From the NCBI RefSeq assembly GCF_020711195.1, contig NZ_JAJFAT010000015.1:1-54472 (forward strand): a stretch of DNA of 54,472 nt, read 5' to 3'. The number at the start of each line of letters is the position of its first letter. Within the stretch, counting starts at the first letter, position 1. This document shows, in pieces, positions 8,505 through 15,792 of the stretch. The notes under the pieces were generated by a model. That model ran no database searches and was not told the DNA's origin. It saw only the letters and a list, made by a program, of their open reading frames with translations. The DNA is from Halanaerobium polyolivorans. GTDB lineage: Bacteria > Bacillota > Halanaerobiia > Halanaerobiales > Halanaerobiaceae. The position numbers and the translations under genes are program-made.

Positions 8505-9400
8505 TGAAAGATCTAGCTGCATCAGTACTTGCAAGGTTAAAAAATAAATCTAAAGATAAAAAGATACCATTTCAGCAGATATTAATATTGTTTGCACAAG
8601 AAGAATTATTAAGGAAAATATCTCTATCAGAGTATAAAAGTAATTTTATTTTGAAAGGCGGTTTGTTAATATATTCATTAAGTAGATTTGAAGCTCGTCC
8701 TACAATAGATTCTGACTATTTAGTAAAAAACATCTCTGCAGAGGGAGAAGAATTCAAAAAGAAAATTAATAATATTTTAGATATAAATACAGGTAATGAT
8801 TTTATTGAATTTGAAATCAAAGATATTGAATTAATTAATGAGCAAAAAAAATATACTGGTACACGTGTAAATTTAATCTCAAAAATAAAGAACACAAAAA
8901 CTTATATACATCTTGACTTTGGCACAGGAGATACAGTTGAGCCACCGGAAAGAAAAATGAAGTTGCCAGTTCTGCTATCTGATTTTCAAAAACCAGAAAT
9001 TTATGTTTATAGTATTGAATCTGTAATAGCAGAAAAGTTGGATGCCATAATTAGTAGGATGGAGACTACAAGCAGAATGAAAGATTTTTATGATATATAT
9101 TCACTAGCATTAAAATATGATTTTGAATTTATAGATGTTAAAAAGGCTTTATCTAATACTCTTAATAATAGATCAACTAATATTGATATTAACTCTATTG
9201 ACGAAATTAATAGACTGGCTCAAGATGAGATGATTATCAGCAGATGGAATAATTTTTGTAAAAAAGTATTAAAATCTAAAATTGAAATTAATCAAGTTAT
9301 TGAAACATTAATTTCTTTATTAAATCCTCCATATAAAGCTATATTTAATGGCAGTAACCTTAATTTAACCTGGAGTCATGAAAAAAGAAAATATATTTGA
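8504..9400 (+). CDS. abiEii: Type IV toxin-antitoxin toxin, AbiEii nucleotidyltransferase
   Basis: The protein belongs to the AbiEii/AbiGii DNA-polymerase-beta-like nucleotidyltransferases: FILKGGLLIY carries the GG motif and PTIDSDYL the acidic metal-binding pair; a C-terminal SVIAEKLDAI/MKDFYDIYSLA segment follows, as is typical. Known AbiEii toxins bind GTP and some act on tRNA; phage abortive infection is the best-known phenotype. A GTG at 8495 is in frame, but ATG at 8504 sits at the right distance from GGGGTGTGGG and overlaps the antitoxin stop, so it is preferred. Full length (298 aa). Confidence 0.85.
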   Translation: MKDLAASVLARLKNKSKDKKIPFQQILILFAQEELLRKISLSEYKSNFILKGGLLIYSLSRFEARPTIDSDYLVKNISAEGEEFKKKINNILDINTGNDFIEFEIKDIELINEQKKYTGTRVNLISKIKNTKTYIHLDFGTGDTVEPPERKMKLPVLLSDFQKPEIYVYSIESVIAEKLDAIISRMETTSRMKDFYDIYSLALKYDFEFIDVKKALSNTLNNRSTNIDINSIDEINRLAQDEMIISRWNNFCKKVLKSKIEINQVIETLISLLNPPYKAIFNGSNLNLTWSHEKRKYI

Positions 9401-9544
9401 TACTATTTGGATTATAGTAAAGGTTAGAAGGTGTTTAGTTTCTTTAAATCTAAAATTTATATAGCAAATAAGCAGAAAATTAATACAATAAGAGTATATT
9501 ATATAATTTTTAGAAATGATTTTTTAGTAATTATACATTTTAAA

Positions 9545-9570
9545 ATAGGCTTTTGAATTTAAAAGCCTAT
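9545..9570. repeat. Palindrome B flanking the toxin-antitoxin pair
   Basis: ATAGGCTTTT (9545-9554) and AAAAGCCTAT (9561-9570) pair perfectly. Sequence on both sides also resembles palindrome A: TAATTA before it and a GTGTA/GTGCA-like tail after it. It lies 145 bp after the toxin stop. The rest of 9401-9678 shows no gene or other clear signal. Confidence 0.65.
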
Positions 9571-9678
9571 AAAAAAGTGTATAAGAAGCAAGGGAAACCC
9601 CACCAAACATTATCTAATTACCAAACAAATAAATTTTAAACAAAAATTGTAAAAATATTATTAATATCCTTATTTCTA

Positions 9679-9707
9679 TTGAACAAACTGCTCTGATAAA
9701 GTATAAT
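9679..9707 (+). promoter_or_regulatory. Promoter of the first manC
   Basis: TTGAAC (9679-9684) and TATAAT (9702-9707) have an ideal 17-bp spacer and lie 32 bp before the ATG at 9739. Confidence 0.75.
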
Positions 9708-9738
9708 TTAAATAGACAATTCAACTGGAGTGATACTT

Positions 9739-10815
9739 ATGATAACAGCATTAATTATGGCCGGAGGAGAAGGCACAAGATTCTGGCCTTTAAGTAGAAA
9801 AGATAATCCAAAACAGTTTTTAAAATTAAATGATGAACAGAAAACAATGCTGCAGCAGACAGTAGAACGAATTGCTCAGCTGGTTCCCTATGAACAGATA
9901 TTTATTGCCACTAATGACAGCTACCAACAGGCAATTAAAGATCAGCTGGCAGAAATACCGGAAGATAATATAATTATTGAACCGTTAAAGAGAAATACAG
10001 CTCCTTCGATCGGTCTTTCTTCAGTTATTATAGAAGAAAAGTATCCGGGTTCAACAATGCTTGTTTTGCCTGCAGATCATTTGATCAAAGATCAAAATAA
10101 TTTTTTAGATATTCTCAAAAAAGCAATTATGACAGCAGCTACAGGTGAAAATTTAGTTACAATTGGAATCGAGCCTACCCATCCGGAAACAGGTTACGGT
10201 TATATTCATTTTGGTGATAAATTACATACAATTGATGGTGACAGTGTCTTCAAGGTAGAAAACTTTACTGAAAAACCAGATTTAGATACAGCTGCTGAGT
10301 TTCTAAAAGATGGAAGCTATCTCTGGAACAGTGGAATGTTTATCTGGAATCTTAACTCTATTCTTGCCAATATAGAAGAACACCTGCCCAAACTTCATCT
10401 TTCCTTAGAAAAAATAAGGGAGGCATTAAATACTGAGCAGCAGGCAGAAATAATCAAAGAAGAATTTGAGAAGATGGAAAGTATTTCTATTGACTATGGA
10501 ATTATGGAAAAAGCAGATGATATTTTTGTAATCCCAGGTTCTTTTGGCTGGGATGATCTCGGCAGCTGGCCAGCTTTAGAGAGAATTAAAAAAGTGGATG
10601 AGCAGGGGAATGTTGTTGTTGGTAAACACTATGGAATTGATACAAAGAACTCAATTATCCACAGTACAGATAAGGTGATTACTACCATCGGGCTTGATAA
10701 TATAGTAATTGTAAATACTGATGATGCAGTGTTGATCTGTGATAAAAAGCGGGCTCAGGAAGTAAAAAGAATTAGGGAGATACTCTCAGAAGAAGGATTA
10801 GATGATTATCTCTAG
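9739..10815 (+). CDS. manC: Mannose-1-phosphate guanylyltransferase (copy 1)
   Basis: The enzyme makes GDP-mannose from mannose 1-phosphate and GTP in the cytoplasm. The nucleotidyltransferase signature is at the N-terminus (GGEGTRFWPLSRK), followed by PADHLIKD, ETGYGYI, FTEKPD, LWNSGMF and FGWDDLGSW motifs. Only the catalytic module is present (358 aa); the C-terminal isomerase half of bifunctional ManC/AlgA is absent. A GTG at 9730 is in frame, but GGAG at 9727-9730 fixes the ATG at 9739. It has its own promoter and no partner gene. A paralogue lies at 34390, so GDP-mannose supply is duplicated in this window. Confidence 0.92.
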   Translation: MITALIMAGGEGTRFWPLSRKDNPKQFLKLNDEQKTMLQQTVERIAQLVPYEQIFIATNDSYQQAIKDQLAEIPEDNIIIEPLKRNTAPSIGLSSVIIEEKYPGSTMLVLPADHLIKDQNNFLDILKKAIMTAATGENLVTIGIEPTHPETGYGYIHFGDKLHTIDGDSVFKVENFTEKPDLDTAAEFLKDGSYLWNSGMFIWNLNSILANIEEHLPKLHLSLEKIREALNTEQQAEIIKEEFEKMESISIDYGIMEKADDIFVIPGSFGWDDLGSWPALERIKKVDEQGNVVVGKHYGIDTKNSIIHSTDKVITTIGLDNIVIVNTDDAVLICDKKRAQEVKRIREILSEEGLDDYL

Positions 10816-10884
10816 ATATTATATCTGAAAACTGCTTATTTATCTTAAAAAAATCGTATTTAATAAAAATATGGAAAATATTAC

Positions 10885-10914
10885 TTGATAATTCACAACA
10901 ATATGATATATAAT
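10885..10914 (+). promoter_or_regulatory. Promoter of the heptad-repeat gene
   Basis: TTGATA (10885-10890) and TATAAT (10909-10914) are 18 bp apart. Immediately downstream, CGTAT and ATACG form a short inverted repeat around the start region, a possible operator. Confidence 0.6.
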
Positions 10915-10945
10915 ATTCGTATATGGAGAATACGGAGGAAGGCAG

Positions 10946-11413
10946 GTGAAACAGATGTCAGAACTTGAAATATTAGAGAAAATTACGGAAAACTTTGATA
11001 AGATTGATACACACTTTGATAAAATTGATGCACGCTTTGACAAGATGGATAACCGCTTTGACAAGATGGATGCACGCTTTGACAAGATGGATAACCGCTT
11101 TGATAAGCTGGAACAAAATACAGATGAACGATTTAACAAGATGGATAACCGCTTTGATAAGATGGAACAAAATACAGATGGCCGTTTTGATAAACTTGAA
11201 AGTATACTTGAAGAACAAAGTATTGAACTTTATAATATTAAAAAGACACTGGGTAATCACAGCGATCAATTTGTTGTCTTAAAATCTAATATTGAAACGA
11301 TTCACAGTCAGGCTGTTCGCCTCAGCTTAAACCAAGCTAAATTAAGTGAAAAAATTGATAAACAAATTAATTTTGATGAAAAAAACACAAATGAAAATAT
11401 CAACAGCATATAA
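10946..11413 (+). CDS. Heptad-repeat coiled-coil protein of unknown function
   Basis: The product is soluble, highly charged and almost entirely helical. Residues about 18-85 are a tandem array of seven-residue units of the form D-K-M/I-D-x-R/H-F, sometimes replaced by EQNTDERF or EQNTDGRF inserts; the tail (about 86-135) is an ordinary coiled coil. Each unit is 21 bp, so other frames also stay open here. The start is either GTG at 10946 (GGAGG seven bases upstream) or ATG at 10955. Similar repeat proteins are found in Firmicutes and phages, without a defined role. It has its own promoter and lies alone between manC and convergent cstA. Confidence 0.75.
   Translation: MKQMSELEILEKITENFDKIDTHFDKIDARFDKMDNRFDKMDARFDKMDNRFDKLEQNTDERFNKMDNRFDKMEQNTDGRFDKLESILEEQSIELYNIKKTLGNHSDQFVVLKSNIETIHSQAVRLSLNQAKLSEKIDKQINFDEKNTNENINSI
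10997..11197 (+). repeat. 21-bp tandem repeat encoding heptads
   Basis: Imperfect 21-bp units built on GATAAGATGGATAACCGCTTT run through the 5' half of the coiled-coil gene. The array is a plausible site for length change by slippage in steps of one heptad. Confidence 0.8.
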
Positions 11414-11497
11414 TTTAGCTTTCAGAACATATTAAAATATCTAGGCAGTTCTTGAAACTAACTTATGTGTTGCCTTAATATAATTAATAAATAGATT

Positions 11498-11526
11498 AAG
11501 AGCCTCTCAATACTGCAGAGGCTCTT
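11498..11526. terminator. Bidirectional terminator between convergent genes
   Basis: AAGAGCCTCT (11498-11507) pairs perfectly with AGAGGCTCTT (11517-11526). It lies between the ends of the coiled-coil gene and cstA. T tracts on both sides are short, so its strength is uncertain. Confidence 0.6.
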
Positions 11527-11561
11527 GAATATTTCCTTATAAACTTTTTTCAGCTTTTTTT

Positions 11562-13004
11562 TTAAACTGCTTCTTTTTGTTCAGGCTGCATATTTTCTAT
11601 AAAATCAGTTTTTGATATTTTGTATAAAAATATTAACATTGTTGATACTGCAGTTAAAATACCAATTGGAACAGAGATATTGTATGCTAGTTGAAATCCT
11701 TCTGGAGCATAGAGAATATATGTAGCTGAAACTCCTGTCATGAAGAAAGCTGGAATGGAGGCAATCCAGTGATTCTTATCATTTTTAGCAAGCCATACAG
11801 CACCTGCCCATAGAACGACCATCGCCATAGTTTGATTTGACCAGGCAAAATAACGCCAGAGAACATCAAAATTTATTTGCGATAAACTTCCACCAATAAT
11901 GAAAATTGGAATTGCCAACATTAATCGATTTTTAATTGGTTTTTGATCTAAAGAAAAGATATCAGAAAGTGCAAGTCTAACACTTCTAAATGCAGTATCA
12001 CCAGAAGTAATTGGTGCTGCTACAACTCCTAGCATTGCGAGTAATCCACCGATTACACCCATCATAGTACCTGTTATTTCATGTACGACTCCAGCTGGTC
12101 CACCAAATTCAACTAAAGCAGTACCTAGTCCACCAGTACCTTGGAAAAATGTCATAGCTGCAGCTGCCCAAATAAGAGCCACTATTCCTTCGGCTACCAT
12201 AGCTCCATAGAAAATTCTTCTTCCCTCTTTTTCATTTGTTGTACAACGAGCCATAATTGGAGATTGAGTAGAGTGGAATCCACTTATTGCTCCACAGGCA
12301 ATAGTCACAAACATCAAAGGCCAAATTGGCAGTGATTCTGGATGAAGGTTGTTTAAAGCTATATTAGGTATATCATAATTACCTATAATTAATCCACCGC
12401 CAACTCCTAAAGCCATAATCAAAAGTGTTAGCCCAAAAACAGGGTACAACTTACCAATTATTTTGTCTACCGGCAAGAAGGTGGCAACAAAATAATAGCC
12501 TAAAATAATTATCAACCAGCTGTTAACTCCTAAAAAATCAGGTGTTAAATTAGCTAGTAAAAGTGCTGGACCTGTCATGAATACTGTACCAACTAATATC
12601 AAAAGAACAATACTAAAGATCCTCATTATTTGCCTGATCTTATTCCCTAAATTATTTCCAATGATTTCAGCTATAGAAGCTCCATTAGAACGAATAGAGA
12701 GCATCCCAGATAAATAATCATGGACCCCACCAGCAAAAATTGTTCCAAGTACGATCCATATAAAAGCACTTGGACCCCAAAGAGCACCAGCAATTGCGCC
12801 AAAAATTGGTCCTAAACCAGCAATATTTAAAAATTGAATTAAAAAAGCTTTTTTCCAATCCATTGCAACATAATCTACCCCATCTGCTTGTGAAATCGCT
12901 GGGGTTTCCCTCTGTATTTCAGAACCGAAAATTTTGTCCACAACAGTCCCGTAAATGAAATAGCCCAAAATTAAAACAGCCAAAGAACTAAGAAAAGAGA
13001 GCAT
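11562..13004 (-). CDS. cstA: CstA-family carbon starvation protein / pyruvate transporter
   Basis: This is a polytopic inner-membrane transporter with about a dozen hydrophobic segments and the CstA signatures GPIFGAIAGALWGP, HDYLSG, SGFHSTQSP and APITSGDTAFRS. Characterised relatives (CstA, BtsT) import pyruvate with protons; some also affect peptide use. It has the shorter Gram-positive-type length (480 aa). The frame opens at 13022, but AGGAGG lies inside those first codons, so the ATG at 13004 is the real start. LytTR-type direct repeats and a promoter lie directly upstream, and the LytSR-like genes follow in the same direction; a pyruvate-sensing loop like BtsSR-BtsT is a good working model. 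Confidence 0.88.
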   Translation of the reverse strand: MLSFLSSLAVLILGYFIYGTVVDKIFGSEIQRETPAISQADGVDYVAMDWKKAFLIQFLNIAGLGPIFGAIAGALWGPSAFIWIVLGTIFAGGVHDYLSGMLSIRSNGASIAEIIGNNLGNKIRQIMRIFSIVLLILVGTVFMTGPALLLANLTPDFLGVNSWLIIILGYYFVATFLPVDKIIGKLYPVFGLTLLIMALGVGGGLIIGNYDIPNIALNNLHPESLPIWPLMFVTIACGAISGFHSTQSPIMARCTTNEKEGRRIFYGAMVAEGIVALIWAAAAMTFFQGTGGLGTALVEFGGPAGVVHEITGTMMGVIGGLLAMLGVVAAPITSGDTAFRSVRLALSDIFSLDQKPIKNRLMLAIPIFIIGGSLSQINFDVLWRYFAWSNQTMAMVVLWAGAVWLAKNDKNHWIASIPAFFMTGVSATYILYAPEGFQLAYNISVPIGILTAVSTMLIFLYKISKTDFIENMQPEQKEAV

Positions 13005-13041
13005 AAATAAATTCCTCCTCATAAGTTTTATTTCATATATA

Positions 13042-13069
13042 ATTATATACTTATAAGGATATTTGCAAA
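13042..13069 (-). promoter_or_regulatory. cstA promoter
   Basis: On the minus strand TTTGCA (13069-13064) and TATAAT (13047-13042) are 16 bp apart. The weak -35 and short spacer suit a promoter needing an activator; the LytTR repeats end about 7 bp upstream of it. Confidence 0.6.
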
Positions 13070-13075
13070 GAGATA

Positions 13076-13105
13076 TTAACTGAATAGTTAAAATACGATA
13101 CTGAA
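13076..13105 (-). promoter_or_regulatory. LytTR response-regulator binding site
   Basis: Read on the minus strand, TTCAGTATC and TTCAGTTAA are direct repeats separated by 12 bp, a 21-bp period equal to two helical turns. LytTR-domain regulators (AgrA, LytR, BtsR) bind direct repeats of this size and spacing just upstream of the -35. The adjacent gene encodes such a regulator. Confidence 0.75.
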
Positions 13106-13110
13106 ATGCA

Positions 13111-13881
13111 TTATTTGAGATTTAAAAGCTTGTTAATATCATCAACTCGACTTCGGCTTACTGGTATTTCAGTCTCTGAATAGTTTTCCATCCTAATCTG
13201 ATATTTTCCTTTAAACCAGGGGATTACAGCTTTAATATTTTGCAGATTAATAATATAACTTTTATGAATTCTATAAAAATTATCAGGTAGTATTTCCTCT
13301 AATCCTTTAAGCTGGAACTGTGTCAGATAAGATTTTTTGTAACACTGAGCCCAAACTTTCTTATCTTTGGTAGAAAAAAAGTAAATATCTTGGAAGTTAA
13401 GCATCAAAAAACAGTCACCATCTATTACTGCAATTTTCTTTACTTGTTTTTTTCTATCTTTTGCCTCAATCATATTTATAACATTTTGCATTTGTTTTTC
13501 ATAACTAGTAGAATTTAATATTCTCTTTTTAGCTTTTTGCAGACTCTTTTTTAATCTAAGTTCAGAAAATGGTTTGAGCAGATAATCAACTGCAGCTAAT
13601 TTGAAAGCTTCCACAGCATGTTCATCAAAGGCTGTTGTAAATATTATATAAGGCTGCTCAGCTTGTTTTTGTAGGTGATTAGCTATTTCCATTCCTGTTT
13701 TTCCCGGTAATTGAATATCAAGTATTATCAGGTCTAAGTCATTTTCTGCAATAATTTCTAAAGCTTTATCTCCATCAGCAGCTTCAAATAGAAGTTCGAA
13801 GTCATCTTCTTGTTTTAACAAGTATTTCAGCTCAGCTCGAGCTGGTTTTTCATCTTCGACAATCATTGTCTTGATTTTCAA
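13111..13881 (-). CDS. LytTR-family response regulator
   Basis: The protein has an N-terminal receiver domain (residues 1-120; acidic pocket E9-D10, phospho-acceptor D55 in ILDIQLPG, conserved K102 region in LLKPF) and a C-terminal LytTR DNA-binding domain (about 150-255, with FYRIHKSYIINL and PVSRSRVDD). It should activate transcription when phosphorylated by the kinase encoded just upstream. It starts with TTG at 13881, overlapping the kinase stop (TTGA), with AGGAG eight bases upstream. The LytTR repeats before cstA indicate the likely target; it may also control other genes. Confidence 0.9.
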   Translation of the reverse strand: MKIKTMIVEDEKPARAELKYLLKQEDDFELLFEAADGDKALEIIAENDLDLIILDIQLPGKTGMEIANHLQKQAEQPYIIFTTAFDEHAVEAFKLAAVDYLLKPFSELRLKKSLQKAKKRILNSTSYEKQMQNVINMIEAKDRKKQVKKIAVIDGDCFLMLNFQDIYFFSTKDKKVWAQCYKKSYLTQFQLKGLEEILPDNFYRIHKSYIINLQNIKAVIPWFKGKYQIRMENYSETEIPVSRSRVDDINKLLNLK

Positions 13882-15584
13882 TTTGCTTTTCTCCTTTCAT
13901 ATAGAGATTCTAAAGGTATCTTAATTATATTCTGAAAACCATAATCAGAATTTGAGCTTACTTTTAGTTCTGCACTATTTCCATAAGTGAACTGCAGTCT
14001 ATCTTTGATATTTTTTAAGCCAATTGAATCATTATCAATCTTAAAAATATTATCTATATCTTCAGTTGAAGCTCCAATACCATTATCAACAACTCTAATT
14101 TCTAAAAAACCCTTTTCTTTTTTAATTGAGATCTTTATTTCCCCATCTTTTTTAAGTGGATAAATACCATGTTGAACTGAATTTTCTATTAGAGTTTGAA
14201 TTATAAAGGGTGGGATTTGACAGTTTAATAGTTCCTCTTCAATATTCCATTCTATTGCAAGTTTTTGTTCAAGTCTTGCTTTTTCTATACTTAAATAATC
14301 TTTGGAAAAATCAATTTCTTTTTTTAGTGTAATTTGATAAATGTCACGATTTAAAGTTCTGCGGAAAATTCCAGCTAATTTAATTAAAAGTTTTCTGGCT
14401 TGGTCAGGTTGATTTCTACATAAGACAGAGATTGTATTTAAAGAGTTGAATAGAAAGTGGGGATTGATTTGAGCATGAAGTGCTTTAAGTTCTGCTTCAC
14501 TTTTTAGTTCTGCCTGCTTAGATAATCGAAGCAGTTTGATTTGTGTGGCCAGCAAATTAGCAATACCTTCAGCCATTTTTATATCTAAAACAGATATTTT
14601 TTTCTCATTTCTATATAATTTTAACAAACCATAAACACTATTTTCTATTTTTAAAGGGGTAACTACAGCATTGCTCAAAGGACAGTCATGATGATTACAA
14701 TTGATATTACTTTTTTTATCAATTATGACCGTTTTTTCTTCTCTAAGAGCTTTTTTGCTGGCTTCAGTTTTGATATCTTCACCTTTAAAATGATGATCAG
14801 AACCACTACCAACAAAAGCAAGAACCTCTTTTTTATCTGTCATAGCTACTGCATCAGCAGAACTTTCTTCTTTGATCATCTCGATGATCTTAGCAGCTGA
14901 TTTTGAATCAAGACCACTTTGGATTATAGGGAGTGAACGATCTGCAATAGATAATACCTTTTCAGCCTGAACAGCCTTTATTTTTTGGTGTTCTTCTTTA
15001 ACCTTATTTAAAATACTGATGAAAATAGCAATACCAAAAGCATTGCTGAGTATCATCGGGATAGCGATAACTCGAACCAAATCTACAGCAAGGGCAAATG
15101 GTCTGCTAAAAATTAAGACAATAATCATTTCTAGAACTAAGGCAAAACTGCCAATTATAAAACCTTCTTTAAATTTTATTTGACCTTTTAAAAATTTTTT
15201 GTGATAATAGCCACCAATTAATCCTGTTAAAGTAGTTCCAACTGCACAGGCTAAAGCTGTAAAGCCGCCAAGTGAAAAGCGATGAAGACCACCAGTTAGA
15301 CCTGCAGCAATACCAATTATTGGTCCACCAACTAATCCACCTACTAAAGCTCCAATACCTCTTATATTAGCATAAGCATCCATGATAAAAATACCCATAT
15401 AGGTGCCTAAAATACTTAATATTGCGAAAAAAACATATAAAAAAACTTTTTCATATTTATTAAAATTTCTGTTGAAAATATATTTGATCCCATTAATTCT
15501 GCTCAAAATATAGGCAAATGTCACTATGACACTCATACTTCTGAACAAATCAAATAATAATTCTAAAATTCTATTGTTAAACAT
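13878..15584 (-). CDS. LytS/BtsS-type sensor histidine kinase
   Basis: This membrane kinase has an N-terminal 5TM-LYT sensor region of six or so hydrophobic segments (residues 1-200, with GALVGGLVGGPIIG), a GAF-like domain (about 215-350) containing a CNHHDCP cysteine/histidine cluster, a His_kinase dimerisation segment with phospho-acceptor H376 (NPHFLFNSLN), and a HATPase with N-box IENSVQHG (466-473) and DNGIG (500-504). Characterised relatives sense extracellular pyruvate. The CNHHDCP cluster could bind metal or respond to redox, which is inference. It is the first gene of the pair and is transcribed divergently from the sigma-54 activator at 15793. Confidence 0.9.
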   Translation of the reverse strand: MFNNRILELLFDLFRSMSVIVTFAYILSRINGIKYIFNRNFNKYEKVFLYVFFAILSILGTYMGIFIMDAYANIRGIGALVGGLVGGPIIGIAAGLTGGLHRFSLGGFTALACAVGTTLTGLIGGYYHKKFLKGQIKFKEGFIIGSFALVLEMIIVLIFSRPFALAVDLVRVIAIPMILSNAFGIAIFISILNKVKEEHQKIKAVQAEKVLSIADRSLPIIQSGLDSKSAAKIIEMIKEESSADAVAMTDKKEVLAFVGSGSDHHFKGEDIKTEASKKALREEKTVIIDKKSNINCNHHDCPLSNAVVTPLKIENSVYGLLKLYRNEKKISVLDIKMAEGIANLLATQIKLLRLSKQAELKSEAELKALHAQINPHFLFNSLNTISVLCRNQPDQARKLLIKLAGIFRRTLNRDIYQITLKKEIDFSKDYLSIEKARLEQKLAIEWNIEEELLNCQIPPFIIQTLIENSVQHGIYPLKKDGEIKISIKKEKGFLEIRVVDNGIGASTEDIDNIFKIDNDSIGLKNIKDRLQFTYGNSAELKVSSNSDYGFQNIIKIPLESLYERRKAN

Positions 15585-15704
15585 CTTTCTACCCCTTTAT
15601 TATATAAATTTAAAATAAATTCCAAAACTTGCTATTGCATTTCATTATATAACAGATTTTTATTTTAATAAAGTTTTCTGAGAAAATCTCCAATAAAATT
15701 AAAT

Positions 15705-15733
15705 TTGTTCTCAACTCAAATTAGCTATATAAT
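15705..15733 (+). promoter_or_regulatory. Promoter of the TIM-barrel sigma-54 activator
   Basis: TTGTTC (15705-15710) and TATAAT (15728-15733) have a 17-bp spacer, 59 bp before the ATG. The activator thus appears to be made from an ordinary sigma-70-type promoter. The rest of 15585-15792 is A/T-rich, with a weak minus-strand promoter (-10 at 15604-15599) for the kinase. Confidence 0.6.
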
Positions 15734-15792
15734 GAGTTTAAAAGAAAGTATTTACTTAAAGTTAATCAGATCTTAATAAGGAGTCATATAAA

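Noticed and set aside
10840-11282. Overlapping ORFs on both strands across the coiled-coil gene
   Set aside because: They result from the 21-bp repeat keeping other frames open; only the plus frame from 10946 has promoter, ribosome binding site and a sensible non-repeat tail.
13005-13022. ATG at 13022 as start of cstA
   Set aside because: The first codons encode the AGGAGG ribosome binding site for the ATG at 13004.
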